Positions 42,463-51,837 of a stretch of 64,000 nt of DNA are shown here, one piece after another. The translations under genes and the position numbers were made by a program. The stretch is from assembly GCF_020595055.1 (NCBI RefSeq), contig NZ_JAJDOO010000002.1, positions 124,001-188,000 on the forward strand. The letters are read 5' to 3'. Numbering within the stretch: position 1 is the stretch's first letter; each line of letters begins with the position of its first letter. Origin of the DNA: Desulfosporosinus shakirovi. GTDB lineage: Bacteria; Bacillota; Desulfitobacteriia; Desulfitobacteriales; Desulfitobacteriaceae. Below the pieces are notes generated by a model that did not search any database, was not told the origin of the DNA, and worked only from the letters and a program-made list of their open reading frames with translations.

Positions 42463-43833
42463 ATGATTTTAGGGAAAAATATTGAACGTTGGCAACAAGA
42501 ATATCCATTGCTTACTGAAATAATCAATACTAACGAAGTATTCTGGATAAATCCACAATATCAAGCTTATAAGGACGCCATTTTGAAAATTTCCCTCACT
42601 GAAGCAGACGTAAAAGTTGCTGACGAACGACTAAAAAAATTTGCTCCATATATCGCCAAAGTCTTTCCGGAGACAAAAGAACAAGGTGGTATTATAGAGT
42701 CACCTATTATCAGAATTCCTCGTATGAAAAAACAAATGGAGGAAATATTTAACCAGAAAGTGATTTGTGAAAACTTGTTGCTCAAATGTGACAGTCATCT
42801 CCCTATTTCTGGGTCAATCAAAGCAAGAGGCGGAATTTATGAGGTACTTAAGCATGCAGAAGATTTAGCGTTTGAATTTGGAATCCTTTCTAAGGAAGAC
42901 GATTATTCGATTTTAGACAATGATACATTTAGAGATTTCTTTTCCCACTATTCTATTGTTGTTGGCTCTACAGGAAATTTGGGATTAAGTATCGGCATAA
43001 TGAGTGCTAAATTAGGATTTAATGTAACTGTTCATATGTCTGCCGATGCAAAGCAATGGAAGAAGGACCTTCTCAGAAGCAAAAGGGTTACCGTGATTGA
43101 ATATCAATCGGATTACAGCAAAGCTGTTGAAGAGGGTAGAAGACAGGCGGATAACGATCTAAAGAGCTATTTTATTGATGATGAGAATTCAATGAATCTA
43201 TTCCTAGGGTATGCTGTTGCAGCACTAAGGCTAAAAGAACAACTTAAAGATCTAAAGGTTGTTGTGGATAAAGACCATCCATTATTTGTATACCTTCCTT
43301 GTGGTGTTGGAGGAGGACCCGGCGGAGTTGCATTTGGATTAAAGCTAATTTTTAAGGACTATGTGCATTGTTTTTTTGCGGAGCCTACTCATTCACCTTG
43401 CATGTTAATAGGATGTATGACAGGTGAACATGATAAAGTATGTGTACAGGACTTTGGAATTGATAATATCACGGATGCAGACGGATTAGCTGTAGGCAGA
43501 GCTTCAAGCTTTATCGGAAAAACAATGATAAATCTGTTAAGCGGCATTTACACTGTAAAGGATAATATGTTGTATAGAATGTTGAGTGTTATGGCGGATA
43601 CAGAAAAAATATTCGTTGAACCCTCAGCGTTGGCAGGTGCTCCAGGTATGTTCAATTTATTCATGACGAAAGCAGGAAACAAATATGTAACAGATCAAGG
43701 TTTAACACACAAAATCCAGAATGCATCTCATATTATCTGGGCAACCGGCGGCAACATGGTGCCGCAATCAGAAATGAGAAATTATTACCAAAAAGGTGTT
43801 GACTTATTTTCACCATCTAAGCTCGATCTGTAA
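42463..43833 (+). CDS. dsdA: D-serine ammonia-lyase (D-serine dehydratase)
   Basis: PLP-dependent conversion of D-serine to pyruvate and ammonia. The 456 residues align by eye with DsdA: PLP lysine 120 in [14 protein letters not shown], the phosphate and cofactor loops [60 protein letters not shown], and the closing [11 protein letters not shown]. It starts at ATG behind GAGGGG. No dsdC regulator or transporter is adjacent. It could detoxify D-serine or use it as a carbon and nitrogen source. The next genes are unrelated in function. Confidence 0.95.
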   Translation: MILGKNIERWQQEYPLLTEIINTNEVFWINPQYQAYKDAILKISLTEADVKVADERLKKFAPYIAKVFPETKEQGGIIESPIIRIPRMKKQMEEIFNQKVICENLLLKCDSHLPISGSIKARGGIYEVLKHAEDLAFEFGILSKEDDYSILDNDTFRDFFSHYSIVVGSTGNLGLSIGIMSAKLGFNVTVHMSADAKQWKKDLLRSKRVTVIEYQSDYSKAVEEGRRQADNDLKSYFIDDENSMNLFLGYAVAALRLKEQLKDLKVVVDKDHPLFVYLPCGVGGGPGGVAFGLKLIFKDYVHCFFAEPTHSPCMLIGCMTGEHDKVCVQDFGIDNITDADGLAVGRASSFIGKTMINLLSGIYTVKDNMLYRMLSVMADTEKIFVEPSALAGAPGMFNLFMTKAGNKYVTDQGLTHKIQNASHIIWATGGNMVPQSEMRNYYQKGVDLFSPSKLDL

Positions 43834-43959
43834 AAGTACCTAATATTGACTCTCCAACAAGAGTAATTAATATGTGAACTCGCCAGAGTTGAATACCGAT
43901 TTTATAAGTAGCAAATTATATAGTAAGTTTAAAAACAAGATACAAATTTGGAGGATAGA

Positions 43960-44883
43960 ATGATTAACTTTAAAGAAATAGAAATAAGTGACAAGAAGTG
44001 GATAGATCCCCTTCTTGCCACTGCTGATATGAGTGGTTGTCATCAAAATTTCACAAACATATTTGCATGGTCCAAAATCTATAAGTATCGGGTTGCACAA
44101 GTAAATGACTTTCTTGTGGTTAAAGGAGTTTTGAATGATTCCCCCTATTATTTTTTCCCTGCTGGTACGGGCGATATCAAAACTGTCTTTGAGGTATTGA
44201 AACAAGACGCAGTTTCCAATGGGCAAGAATTTGTAGTGGCAGGAATATCCCCCGAAAATATCACAACAATGAAAGAAGTTTTTCCTGATAACTTCGAGTA
44301 TAAAGTAATTCGAGATAACTTTGATTATGTTTATCTTCTGGACAAGCTAGTCACCTTAAAAGGGAATAAACTTCACTCTAAGCGCAATTATATCAATCGA
44401 TTTATTAAGGTGAATTCTGATTGGAGTTTTGAACCGATATCAATAGAAAACTTGGACGAGTGTTGGAAAATGAACCTGCAATGGTGTAAGATTAATTCTC
44501 ATAATGAGAATGAACATGACATCGCCAATGAAACTTGCGCAGTAAGGCGTTGCTTTGACAATTTCACCGAGCTTGGCTTAGAAGGTGGGCTTATTCGTGC
44601 AGAGGGCAAGGTAATTGCTTTCACAATGGGAGAAAAACTAAATTCAGACACTTATGTCATTCACATTGAAAAAGCCTTTGGTGAGATAGCGGGTGCCTAT
44701 CAAATGATCAATCGTGAGTTTGCTGCGGTTATCCAAAAGAACTATCCCCAACTCATTCATGTCAACCGTGAGGAGGATATGGGCTTTGAGGGATTAAGAA
44801 AAGCTAAGTTATCTTACCATCCAGATAAAATGGAGGAGAAATACTGGGCTACTTATTTTGAACTTAAAGAATTAGCCGTTTAA
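43960..44883 (+). CDS. DUF2156-type acyltransferase-fold protein
   Basis: The 307-residue protein resembles the GNAT-like DUF2156/LPG-synthetase C-terminal domain family: CHQNFTNIFAWSKIY near residue 30, KGNKLHSKRNYINRFIK (a hallmark), LGLEGGLIRAEGKVIAFTMGEKL, and HIEKAFGEIAGAYQMINREFA...HVNREEDMGFEGLRKAK. Related domains transfer aminoacyl or acyl groups. ATG 43960 sits 5 bases after TGGAGG; the TTG upstream is rejected. The GNAT gene follows after 23 bases on the same strand, so the two probably form one operon in which both members have acyltransferase folds. Confidence 0.85.
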   Translation: MINFKEIEISDKKWIDPLLATADMSGCHQNFTNIFAWSKIYKYRVAQVNDFLVVKGVLNDSPYYFFPAGTGDIKTVFEVLKQDAVSNGQEFVVAGISPENITTMKEVFPDNFEYKVIRDNFDYVYLLDKLVTLKGNKLHSKRNYINRFIKVNSDWSFEPISIENLDECWKMNLQWCKINSHNENEHDIANETCAVRRCFDNFTELGLEGGLIRAEGKVIAFTMGEKLNSDTYVIHIEKAFGEIAGAYQMINREFAAVIQKNYPQLIHVNREEDMGFEGLRKAKLSYHPDKMEEKYWATYFELKELAV

Positions 44884-44906
44884 AAGGCAGATGGAGATTA
44901 CATTTG

Positions 44907-45797
44907 ATGCGCGAAATCAGACTGGCCCGAAAAGGTGAGATGGCTCAACAAAAAGAAATATGGAAACTTTGCTTTGGAGATCCTGACAGTTATATCGATT
45001 TCTATTTTGCCAATCGATATAAAGAGGATGAAACGGTTGTATTGCTTTATGATGGAGAGATTGCGACTATGCTTACGATGATACCTGTCAGAACGGTGTT
45101 TCCGAATGACCGAAGCCTTAATACAGCCATGTTCTACGCTATCGCAACTCACCCTAAATTCCAGAACAGAGGTTTTGCAACTCAATTAATGGACTATAGC
45201 AATAATCAGTTTCTCAGGGCTAGAAAGGAGGAACTTTCTGTTCTTGTTCCAGCTAACACTCAGCTTTTTGAGTATTATCGAAAACAAGGCTACCAGGACG
45301 GATTATATATTAGGGAGATTCTATTTAGTCGAGAAGGAGCAGATAGCTTACCTGTCTCTAAGCCGTTCAGTTGTACGATTTTACCAATAACCTCTGAGGA
45401 TTATAATCGCAGAAGGAATAGCCAACTTAACGGCCGTCTTTATATTTCGTATCCTGATGAGAACATTTCCTACCAAAAAAAACTGTCCCAGCACTCTGGA
45501 GCAGATATCTACTCTGTCGACATTGAAGACATAGAGGGGTGTTTAGCCGTTGAAAGAATTACTTCTGACAAGGTGCTAATCAAAGAAATCTTACTTCCTG
45601 ATGATTTCATTAACACAGCTGTCAAACAGATCGTGCAACAACTCACTGCAAAAGAATATGTGCTGCGCACCCCACCCCACCTAGGTCAGCAATTAGGAGG
45701 CTTCATTCGTCCTTTCGGAATGATCAGGGTACAGAGTGGCATAGATGCGGTGATAATGCCAGAAGATTTAGGGTATCTGGGGGTTGCCTTCGATTAG
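44907..45797 (+). CDS. GNAT-family N-acetyltransferase, Eis-like two-domain layout
   Basis: The 296 residues contain an N-terminal GNAT domain (about 1-135): the acetyl-CoA-binding AIATHPKFQNRGFATQLMDY and VLVPANTQLFEYYRKQGYQ. The C-terminal half resembles the second acetyltransferase/sterol-carrier-like portion of Eis-type enzymes. The substrate is unknown. I start at ATG 44907; a TTG three bases earlier also fits the frame. ATGGAGATT upstream is a weak ribosome site. It is downstream-coupled to the DUF2156 gene. Confidence 0.85.
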   Translation: MREIRLARKGEMAQQKEIWKLCFGDPDSYIDFYFANRYKEDETVVLLYDGEIATMLTMIPVRTVFPNDRSLNTAMFYAIATHPKFQNRGFATQLMDYSNNQFLRARKEELSVLVPANTQLFEYYRKQGYQDGLYIREILFSREGADSLPVSKPFSCTILPITSEDYNRRRNSQLNGRLYISYPDENISYQKKLSQHSGADIYSVDIEDIEGCLAVERITSDKVLIKEILLPDDFINTAVKQIVQQLTAKEYVLRTPPHLGQQLGGFIRPFGMIRVQSGIDAVIMPEDLGYLGVAFD

Positions 45798-45869
45798 AGA
45801 TGGAAAACTCACAAAGATTAATATTTCTCTTCATTGACACATTCAATAAGGGGGGATATTGATCTTTTA

Positions 45870-47111
45870 TTAGTTCATGATTATGTTTGTAATATCCTTC
45901 ACAAGTTTTCCGTTCTGATCACAGATTTTCACTCTAGCCTTGTCATTTTCTAAGGTGAAGTAGAGAATGTAGGGGTTTTTGATATCACCATTAGCCAAAG
46001 GATCGGTAGGATCAAGAATGCTTTTTCTATCAATACTAACTGGTCCAAAGAGGTTCTCATCTTCAAGAATAACTTTGGGTTCTTGCTGATAATTACATAT
46101 TGTGAGCTTGCCTTTGTGGCTTTCATCATAGCTGGTATAGACAACAGAATAGCCGTCATTAAAGGTAGTCGAATCCAAGGCCGGTGCTGAACCTAGTGGG
46201 TCAGTGTTAAATGGAATAGTATCCAAGACAAGTATTTTATCGTAATTAGCTTTGTATCTTCGAGCCATAAAAATATTTAAAGATTGCTCAACAGAGGAAC
46301 CAGAGGAATCTTTAATTAAATTCATGCCGAGTAAACCAAAACTATCCTTGATACCCTGAGTTTTAATAATGTTTTTTATGATGGGCTTATTAAAGTTAGC
46401 AACGGGCGTACCATCAAAATCCATGGCATAGAGGTCGATCCCATTAGCAGTGAGAGAGGTATAGGTCAGTTTACGGTCTAAGATATTAGCATTGACTATT
46501 TGATAGGGCTTTCGTAAGTAGGTCATCTCCTTAACAGCTTCGTTATCATTCATGAAATAAAAGAAAGATGGTTGGACAAAATGCTTCACATATAATAAAT
46601 GATCATTTGGTTTAGAGTAATAGAGATCACCTTTAAAATCCATGCTGCTGGCTTCCTCAAAACCTTCAATAGGCAGGAATTCTTGTTCGGAGAATAAGAT
46701 GTGGTTGTCATCTCGATTGAGAGTTGTTTTAACAACTCCTTCATTGAAAGCTGTTATTATACCATTATTTTGAGAGAGGCGATTATCAAACAATATTATG
46801 TCGTCAAGGAATTGGTGAGATGGAAATTCTGCTAAGAGTTTAGTCTCACCATTAGCTATATCTAAATACGATAAAGAAGAGTAGTCAATATTATTCTTTT
46901 GATTTGTGGCTAAGACTAAGACGGCATTTTCACTTAATACAAAGTTATCTAACCAAACAATATTTTTAATTTGGCCGAACTTTGTAGATTCAATGTCCAG
47001 AAAAGGCTCCCTGAATTCAGGTTTTGGAAGTGTTTTGTATTCTGATATTTGAGTTATAACAGTAGCTATCATCACCACAAGTGTAAATAAGAGCATAGTG
47101 TATTTTTTCAT
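45870..47111 (-). CDS. Secreted or membrane-anchored protein with beta-propeller-like sequence, unknown function
   Basis: The 413-residue protein starts with a signal or anchor (MKKYTMLLFTLVVMIATVITQ). The rest is soluble and rich in repeated patterns of short hydrophobic strands with Asp/Asn turns (LSYLDIANGETKLLAEF, LYYSKPNDHLLYV, LTYTSLTANGIDLYAMDFDG, NPYILYFTLENDKARVKICDQNGKLV), as in a beta-propeller such as TolB-like or YVTN-like repeats. I do not recognise a named family. It is divergent from the membrane protein at 47191, and the two share a 79-base region with a symmetric -10 box. Confidence 0.6.
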   Translation of the reverse strand: MKKYTMLLFTLVVMIATVITQISEYKTLPKPEFREPFLDIESTKFGQIKNIVWLDNFVLSENAVLVLATNQKNNIDYSSLSYLDIANGETKLLAEFPSHQFLDDIILFDNRLSQNNGIITAFNEGVVKTTLNRDDNHILFSEQEFLPIEGFEEASSMDFKGDLYYSKPNDHLLYVKHFVQPSFFYFMNDNEAVKEMTYLRKPYQIVNANILDRKLTYTSLTANGIDLYAMDFDGTPVANFNKPIIKNIIKTQGIKDSFGLLGMNLIKDSSGSSVEQSLNIFMARRYKANYDKILVLDTIPFNTDPLGSAPALDSTTFNDGYSVVYTSYDESHKGKLTICNYQQEPKVILEDENLFGPVSIDRKSILDPTDPLANGDIKNPYILYFTLENDKARVKICDQNGKLVKDITNIIMN

Positions 47112-47139
47112 AGACTAACCCAATACTCCCTCCATAATA

Positions 47140-47162
47140 TGGTATAATTAATTATTATACCA
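47140..47162. promoter_or_regulatory. Near-palindrome with face-to-face TATAAT boxes between divergent genes
   Basis: TGGTATAATTAATTATTATACCA contains TATAAT on the + strand (47143-47148) and on the - strand (47159-47154). It lies midway between the start codons of the two divergent genes. It may act as both -10 boxes and as a shared operator. No good -35 box was seen on either side. Confidence 0.5.
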
Positions 47163-47190
47163 CAATTTAATGGACTAAAAGGAGTAAAAA

Positions 47191-47997
47191 ATGTCTATAA
47201 TTGATATGTTGAATAAACAGTTTCAATCAATTCATAAGGTTATTTGGATCATTTTGCTGCCACTAATAATCGACATTGGAGAACTTAATCTTTTTGAAAA
47301 GATTTTCAAGACTGAGTACCAGCCTTTATCAAAATTAGTATTTAAGTTAGGGTTTATTTCATCGCCACCTAGTATAAGATACACTCTGGAGGATTTTCCT
47401 TCTATCTTCTTTCAGTATAATTCAAGGGGTTTTCGAGGTCTTATTAATCAAATAAACCTGACTAATATTTTGCTCCTTGTGTCTTTTGTTCTTATCACAA
47501 GTTTTTTACATAGTGGTTATTTATCTGTGATAAGTCAGGCTGGACACAAAAGAGTAATATTTAAGGATTTTCTTCGAGATGGTAACCAATTATGGTTTAA
47601 GTTTTTTGTCCTAACCCTCTTAGGGATTATCCCTTCACTTGGGGTATTTATATCGGTAAATTTACTTTATTTAAATTTCATATTTATCATCCTTGTTTAT
47701 GTCCAATACTCAATAGTGGTTGATAAAGTAAGTCTCAAGGATAATTTTAAGCTCGGAATTAGTTTTCTGTTTGAAAACTTAGGTTTAACAATCAAAATGG
47801 CCTTTGTTTTTGGCTTTTTGTTTTCCCTTATAGGTATAGCGATTATTATTTTGGCCGGAATGGGGCAGAATGGCATTGTCGTTGGAGTAATTATTACTGC
47901 CTATTTTGGAGCAGTTATTAATAAAGCAGTATTAGAGATCTATAGAGAGGTATCCCAAAAAACAAGTGAGGAAATAAACTTTTCGAAGTATGTATAG
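47191..47997 (+). CDS. Multi-pass membrane protein, unknown function
   Basis: The 268 residues show about five to six transmembrane segments (near 16-32, 90-110, 140-165, 165-182, 200-228, 235-255), with a YREVSQKTSEEINFSKYV tail. The pattern of paired long helices around polar loops recalls the glycerophosphoryl-diester-phosphodiesterase membrane-domain or DUF7847-type families, but no clear motif supports this. It starts at ATG behind AAGGAG. It is divergent from a secreted unknown protein, so the two may be co-regulated. A terminator follows. Confidence 0.65.
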   Translation: MSIIDMLNKQFQSIHKVIWIILLPLIIDIGELNLFEKIFKTEYQPLSKLVFKLGFISSPPSIRYTLEDFPSIFFQYNSRGFRGLINQINLTNILLLVSFVLITSFLHSGYLSVISQAGHKRVIFKDFLRDGNQLWFKFFVLTLLGIIPSLGVFISVNLLYLNFIFIILVYVQYSIVVDKVSLKDNFKLGISFLFENLGLTIKMAFVFGFLFSLIGIAIIILAGMGQNGIVVGVIITAYFGAVINKAVLEIYREVSQKTSEEINFSKYV

Positions 47998-48077
47998 CCT
48001 TACGCAGGGTAAATCAAATCTAATTATCTCATAAATATGGCCAAGATATGAGTGGATATGCTATGTGCGATAAGCTG

Positions 48078-48115
48078 AAACCTTCTAAACATGATGTGGA
48101 AGGTTTGATTTTTTC
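48078..48115 (+). terminator. Terminator after the multi-pass membrane gene
   Basis: AAACCTTC (48078-48085) pairs with GAAGGTTT (48099-48106) and GATTTTTTC follows. Confidence 0.75.
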
Positions 48116-48167
48116 TGATAAGCGTCTGCACCTTTCTCTTTTTTTACAATAAATACTCAATATAAGA

Positions 48168-48193
48168 AAACGGGGAGTGGTAGCTCCCCGTTT
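48168..48193 (-). terminator. Terminator of the Gln/Gly/Pro-rich protein gene
   Basis: AAACGGGGAG and CTCCCCGTTT form a perfect 10-bp stem with a 6-base loop. On the minus strand a TTTTC run follows. It is 59 bases past that gene's stop. Confidence 0.8.
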
Positions 48194-48252
48194 GCAACGA
48201 TACTCTCAATCCTCGAAATGGATAATAACAGAAGTAGAGAGGTTGATCTGAA

Positions 48253-48783
48253 TTACCGCTTTCGTTTTGCCATAAGATTGCTGATAAAACCTTTCAGTCC
48301 GCCTTTTTTCGGTTCTTCCCATGCAGATTGTAAAGGCATTTGTCCTCTATAATCTTGATTATATCCCTGGGGGGAATATCCTTGAGACGGATAACCTTGA
48401 GTCAAAGGCAACTGGGGTTGGGGGTATTGTTGTAGCTGCCCGAATCCTTGAGGTGGATACCCTGGTGTGGCGTAGCCTTGACCACCCGCATTTTGTTGTC
48501 CAGCACCTAAACCAAGATTCCCTCCGAAATTTCCTTGATGTCTAGACATTCCTCCCCCCAGACCGCTTCCGGGACCATTCATATTCATGTTGCGGCTATA
48601 TCCCGGTGGTATCGGAAAACTGCCTTGCCCTCCCATCGTGGACGGTAATCTCTGACTCTGGTTTAGCATCCAAGTGGGAGCACCCCCGCTAAATTGCCCC
48701 GGAGCAACCGCTGGTTGAAAGAACTGATTCTGTTGGGGTATTGATTGTTGATTCCAAAACATATTCATTCTATCTAAAGGCAT
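48253..48783 (-). CDS. Gln/Gly/Pro/Tyr-rich low-complexity protein
   Basis: The 176 residues begin MPLDRMNMFWNQQ and are dominated by Gln, Gly, Pro, Asn, Met and Tyr, with imperfect YPPQGF/YPSQGY/YSPQGY repeats near residues 105-155. A basic tail KKGGLKGFISNLMAKRKR follows. No globular domain is visible; such proteins occur as spore-coat or surface components, but that is inference. GGAGAG 8 bases before the ATG at 48783 decides the start; the frame is open upstream to 48837. The strong bidirectional structure downstream supports expression. No family recognised. Confidence 0.6.
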   Translation of the reverse strand: MPLDRMNMFWNQQSIPQQNQFFQPAVAPGQFSGGAPTWMLNQSQRLPSTMGGQGSFPIPPGYSRNMNMNGPGSGLGGGMSRHQGNFGGNLGLGAGQQNAGGQGYATPGYPPQGFGQLQQYPQPQLPLTQGYPSQGYSPQGYNQDYRGQMPLQSAWEEPKKGGLKGFISNLMAKRKR

Positions 48784-48865
48784 AAGGTCACTCTCCATAT
48801 ATCTATTAAAATAGGTAATATATGGTAAGTTATTCAAGGCTATACCATTTCGCTACCCGAAAAAG

Positions 48866-49057
48866 TTGTCTTATATTTTTTTGAAAAAAAGGGGGAGCCC
48901 TCCAAAATTCTCTAAGTGCAATGGGTGTAAATCGAATAATTTATTAATAAACTGCAAGCATTGTAAAATAAGAGTTTGTGCCATCAATCGTAAGGTAGAG
49001 CACTGTAACGAATGCAACAATATCCTTAATGGAATTGAAACTGAATTTAATTCCTAA
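48866..49057 (+). pseudogene. Fragment of a DUF3795-type Cys-rich protein
   Basis: The frame reads KFSKCNGCKSNNLLINCKHC, then KIRVCAINRKVEHCNECNN, matching the C-terminal Cys cluster of DUF3795 proteins (normally about 110-140 residues, with an N-terminal CGLYCG part). That N-terminal half is missing. The only start options are TTG codons without a ribosome site, so this looks like a truncated gene rather than a working short one. Confidence 0.5.
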
Positions 49058-49103
49058 TACCTTACAGAAAAAACCTATGTACATGATGTAGAAATAGACG
49101 TTA

Positions 49104-49997
49104 TTATGATAAAAAGTAATCCCTTAATCTTCTTGGCCCTGCCAGTACCTCTCTGCCAATGAACAATGTACCGTCATCCTTTGTTTTGACATTCCATTTA
49201 ACAAGTGCAATAAAACCATCAACAATTTCAATTGCCGTTATACTACGAGGATGGACACTGCTTCCATCATTAAAATATAGAGGATTACCGATATCTGGGA
49301 ACATAGGCTTATGAGTATGACCGGCAATAAGCATATGTTTTTCTTGTATTACCCACTCTGTAAGTTTATTTTCAACTGCGTCTTTCATATGATAGTTTTT
49401 GGCTGTACTTGTTGGATCATTTACACCGAATAGCTCTAGGGGTCTCCATAAATATCTAACCAGGAATCTCGATAACCTCCACATTTCATAATCCATGAAA
49501 CTTGCTTGGTGCCCGTGGATCAAAAGAATCTTGTGTTCCGTCATTGAATATCTTAAAACCAGGCCTTCATGAACCTTAATATTCTCAAATAATGGATAGT
49601 AATTTTTGTCCCTTTCATCAAAGTATTGATACAAGTTGTTTTTAACAAATTTATCACTTTTTTTGCACATGTCATGGTTCCCGAAAATTAAATACAGCCT
49701 GCCCTCATTGTAGAATTTAGAAAGAAGCCAAAATGCATCACTATGTACGTAGATAACGTCAGAAGCTTTTTTATTCTTCCAAAGCTCATCGCCATCACCA
49801 ATCTCAATATAAGTATAATTTTCATTATAGTAATGGGTTAAGGCAGCGAAATATAGATTTTGGTTCTTTGAAAAATCATCTGCCCAACTTCCGTCACCCC
49901 TATGGATGTCACTCATTAACACAATCTTTGAGGTGTCGTCAAAGGAAATTTCTTCTGCGGATTCAAAGACTTTAGAAATGCGTTTTAACTTATTCAT
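49104..49997 (-). CDS. Calcineurin-like metallophosphoesterase
   Basis: A two-metal phosphoesterase with all core motifs: SDIHRGDG (near 29-36), IGDGDELW, FGNHDMC, LIHGHQAS and AGHTHKP. The 297-residue single-domain protein resembles UDP-2,3-diacylglucosamine hydrolase LpxH-like and YfcE-like families. In a Firmicute without lipid A the substrate is more likely a nucleotide, phospholipid headgroup or other phosphodiester. It starts at ATG behind GGGGG. It has no obvious operon partner. Confidence 0.9.
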   Translation of the reverse strand: MNKLKRISKVFESAEEISFDDTSKIVLMSDIHRGDGSWADDFSKNQNLYFAALTHYYNENYTYIEIGDGDELWKNKKASDVIYVHSDAFWLLSKFYNEGRLYLIFGNHDMCKKSDKFVKNNLYQYFDERDKNYYPLFENIKVHEGLVLRYSMTEHKILLIHGHQASFMDYEMWRLSRFLVRYLWRPLELFGVNDPTSTAKNYHMKDAVENKLTEWVIQEKHMLIAGHTHKPMFPDIGNPLYFNDGSSVHPRSITAIEIVDGFIALVKWNVKTKDDGTLFIGREVLAGPRRLRDYFLS

Positions 49998-50267
49998 ATA
50001 TTAACCCCCACGAAATAAATAAGTTCTGAAATAGGGAAATTATTTGTGCCAAAATTATACAAGCATGATCTATTTCCGGCTTTGTTTAACTTAATATATT
50101 GTAGTAAGTTAATAAATGTGCTTTATTGAGGGTTAGAATCTCATTCCACGAGAGGACGTCTTATCCTTAAGGAGTATATTGATTATTTGATTTTCCTTCG
50201 ATTTTGTTGATGATGAGGTCAGTCTTTGTAAGGTGATATGAAGACTCTTTTAATTGTCTCACTGAAA

Positions 50268-50291
50268 AAAAGACAGTTTAAACTGTCTTTT
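50268..50291. terminator. Perfect palindromic terminator between ytxH-like and phosphoesterase genes
   Basis: AAAAGACAGTTT and AAACTGTCTTTT form a 24-bp perfect palindrome (loop TTTAAA), with A and T tracts so that it can act on both strands. It lies 80 bases after the YtxH-like stop. The rest of 49998-50371 is AT-rich and shows nothing else. Confidence 0.75.
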
Positions 50292-50371
50292 CAACTACCG
50301 TTAAATATTTAATTAAGTATCAAATGGAATGCCAATATTTGTTCATAAGACAATAGAATACTATCTTAGGT

Positions 50372-50857
50372 CTAAAATATCTTTTCTGGATCATCACTGT
50401 CATTATTAGTATCAGTTTCAGTTTCAGTTTCGATATCAGCACCAGTACCACTAGTAGCATCAATTTCACAATAAATATCACTATTGCTGTCACTATCTTT
50501 ATCACTAACAAATTCTTCTACTGCATAAACGGGAACGGTCTTTGTCAAAGCACCCTGCTGAATCTCAGATACCAATGTTTTCAGGTTACTAACTAACTGG
50601 TTTCCTTTGTTAATCCAGCTCTTACCATTATTAACCGTCAGTTGGGTCTTTTCCTCAACATTTTGCCAAACACTCTGCGCTTTACCTTTAATATCTACAG
50701 CTTTGTCTCCGATTGCATGGGCCTGTTCGACTAGATCTTGGCGCATTTCCTGTCCGCTTTTTGGGGCAAGCAATAGGCCCATCACTGCTCCTGCTAGACT
50801 TCCAAACATAGCCGCCTTAATTAGCGTACTCTTTTTGTTTACATCATTATTTCCCAC
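50372..50857 (-). CDS. YtxH-domain protein with acidic tail
   Basis: The 161 residues have an N-terminal YtxH/gas-vesicle-like membrane helix (KAAMFGSLAGAVMGLLLAPKSGQEMRQDL, about 14-40) and an amphipathic helical middle (about 45-110). The Asp/Thr/Ser-rich acidic tail (about 120-158) contains ETETETDTNNDSDD. YtxH proteins are general-stress or sporulation-associated in Firmicutes and their function is unclear. The acidic repeat tail (DSDSNSD...ETETETDT) is unusual for the family. It starts at ATG behind GGAGCG and a palindromic terminator follows. Confidence 0.82.
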   Translation of the reverse strand: MGNNDVNKKSTLIKAAMFGSLAGAVMGLLLAPKSGQEMRQDLVEQAHAIGDKAVDIKGKAQSVWQNVEEKTQLTVNNGKSWINKGNQLVSNLKTLVSEIQQGALTKTVPVYAVEEFVSDKDSDSNSDIYCEIDATSGTGADIETETETDTNNDSDDPEKIF

Positions 50858-51135
50858 TTCTCATCCGCTCCTTTTAACGCCATGAAATTACAAATGTAAC
50901 CTCTATCCTGTATATCTAGAAGTTTAGTTTGATGTGCAATCGTTGCTATCATGGTCGTAGGTTTACAAGTCTTATTTATTATATGCTCTCCCATATAAAA
51001 TGCTTCTGGTTTCAATGGTTCAACTCTTAATTTAATGATGCAGTGAAAGACTAACAAGGATGAACACTACACCATAAGGAGACATAAGATGAAGTTAGAT
51101 TACTTAACTTGTTGCCCGGATATAGGAGGCTGACA

Positions 51136-51603
51136 ATGTTAAACAATAATTTCATCAGGTCAGATAACAGGAAGGGACACCAATGTCCATTTACAAGTGT
51201 TGTGATACTGCAAAAGGATTCGACCGGGATAGTTCATGCTTGGCCTGTTTCAAAAGCGAACATAATTGGAAGTCGTACATATTCGGTCAAAAGCCCAACA
51301 AAACGACTTTCTTCCAGTAGTGTAGCTCTCAGCAGAGCTTGCCGAAAAATACCTCCCCCAGCGATTAGTTTGTCAATCAAGCCTAAGTATTGTCAAGGAA
51401 CTTTAAAAGTCCAACGTGTTTCAGAACCATCAAATCCTGTGCAATTGACTAGTGCCACTTCGGTTAAGAGACTTATCCAAGTGCTCTGTATCCTTTTAAC
51501 AGCAGGTGGTATTTTGTTAATTGCCAAACCTAAAAAGCTGATAACTTTAGCTAATAGTTTAAGGGCATATTTATTTCGGCCATGTAGGTTTGGCAAAAAA
51601 TAA
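51136..51603 (+). CDS. Basic protein with a single C-terminal transmembrane segment, unknown
   Basis: The 155 residues start MLNNNFIRSDNRKGHQCP behind TAGGAGG, are rich in Ser/Lys/Arg, and have one hydrophobic stretch (about 122-140, LIQVLCILLTAGGILLIAKP). No family is recognised. A frame-open upstream ATG (51109) has no ribosome site. A very strong hairpin terminator follows 33 bases after the stop, so a transcript probably ends here. It may be a lineage-specific orphan. Confidence 0.5.
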   Translation: MLNNNFIRSDNRKGHQCPFTSVVILQKDSTGIVHAWPVSKANIIGSRTYSVKSPTKRLSSSSVALSRACRKIPPPAISLSIKPKYCQGTLKVQRVSEPSNPVQLTSATSVKRLIQVLCILLTAGGILLIAKPKKLITLANSLRAYLFRPCRFGKK

Positions 51604-51635
51604 CGCGCTATTTTGCAGAATAACGCTCCAATCAT

Positions 51636-51689
51636 AAAAAAGCAGGCTGACTGTAACTCTTAAAGGGTTAACAGTCAGCCTGCTTTTTT
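51636..51689. terminator. Perfect 19-bp bidirectional terminator
   Basis: AAAAAAGCAGGCTGACTGT (51636-51654) pairs exactly with 51671-51689 across a 16-base loop, with A and T tracts at the ends. Confidence 0.9.
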
Positions 51690-51837
51690 ATGCTGTTAAG
51701 CAATGTATTAGAGGAATTAAGCATCTGGTGAGGAAACTCATAATATGGTTTGTTTAGATCAAATGTACAGAAGAGTAATTGAAGGAGATGAATGGAAAGA
51801 ATTCAAGGAAAAATGATGTATTTAGGGTGGTGGAAAA

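Noticed and set aside
50839-51057. 72-residue minus-strand ORF upstream of the YtxH-like gene
   Set aside because: No ribosome site or family; it overlaps the promoter and start region of the YtxH-like gene in another frame.
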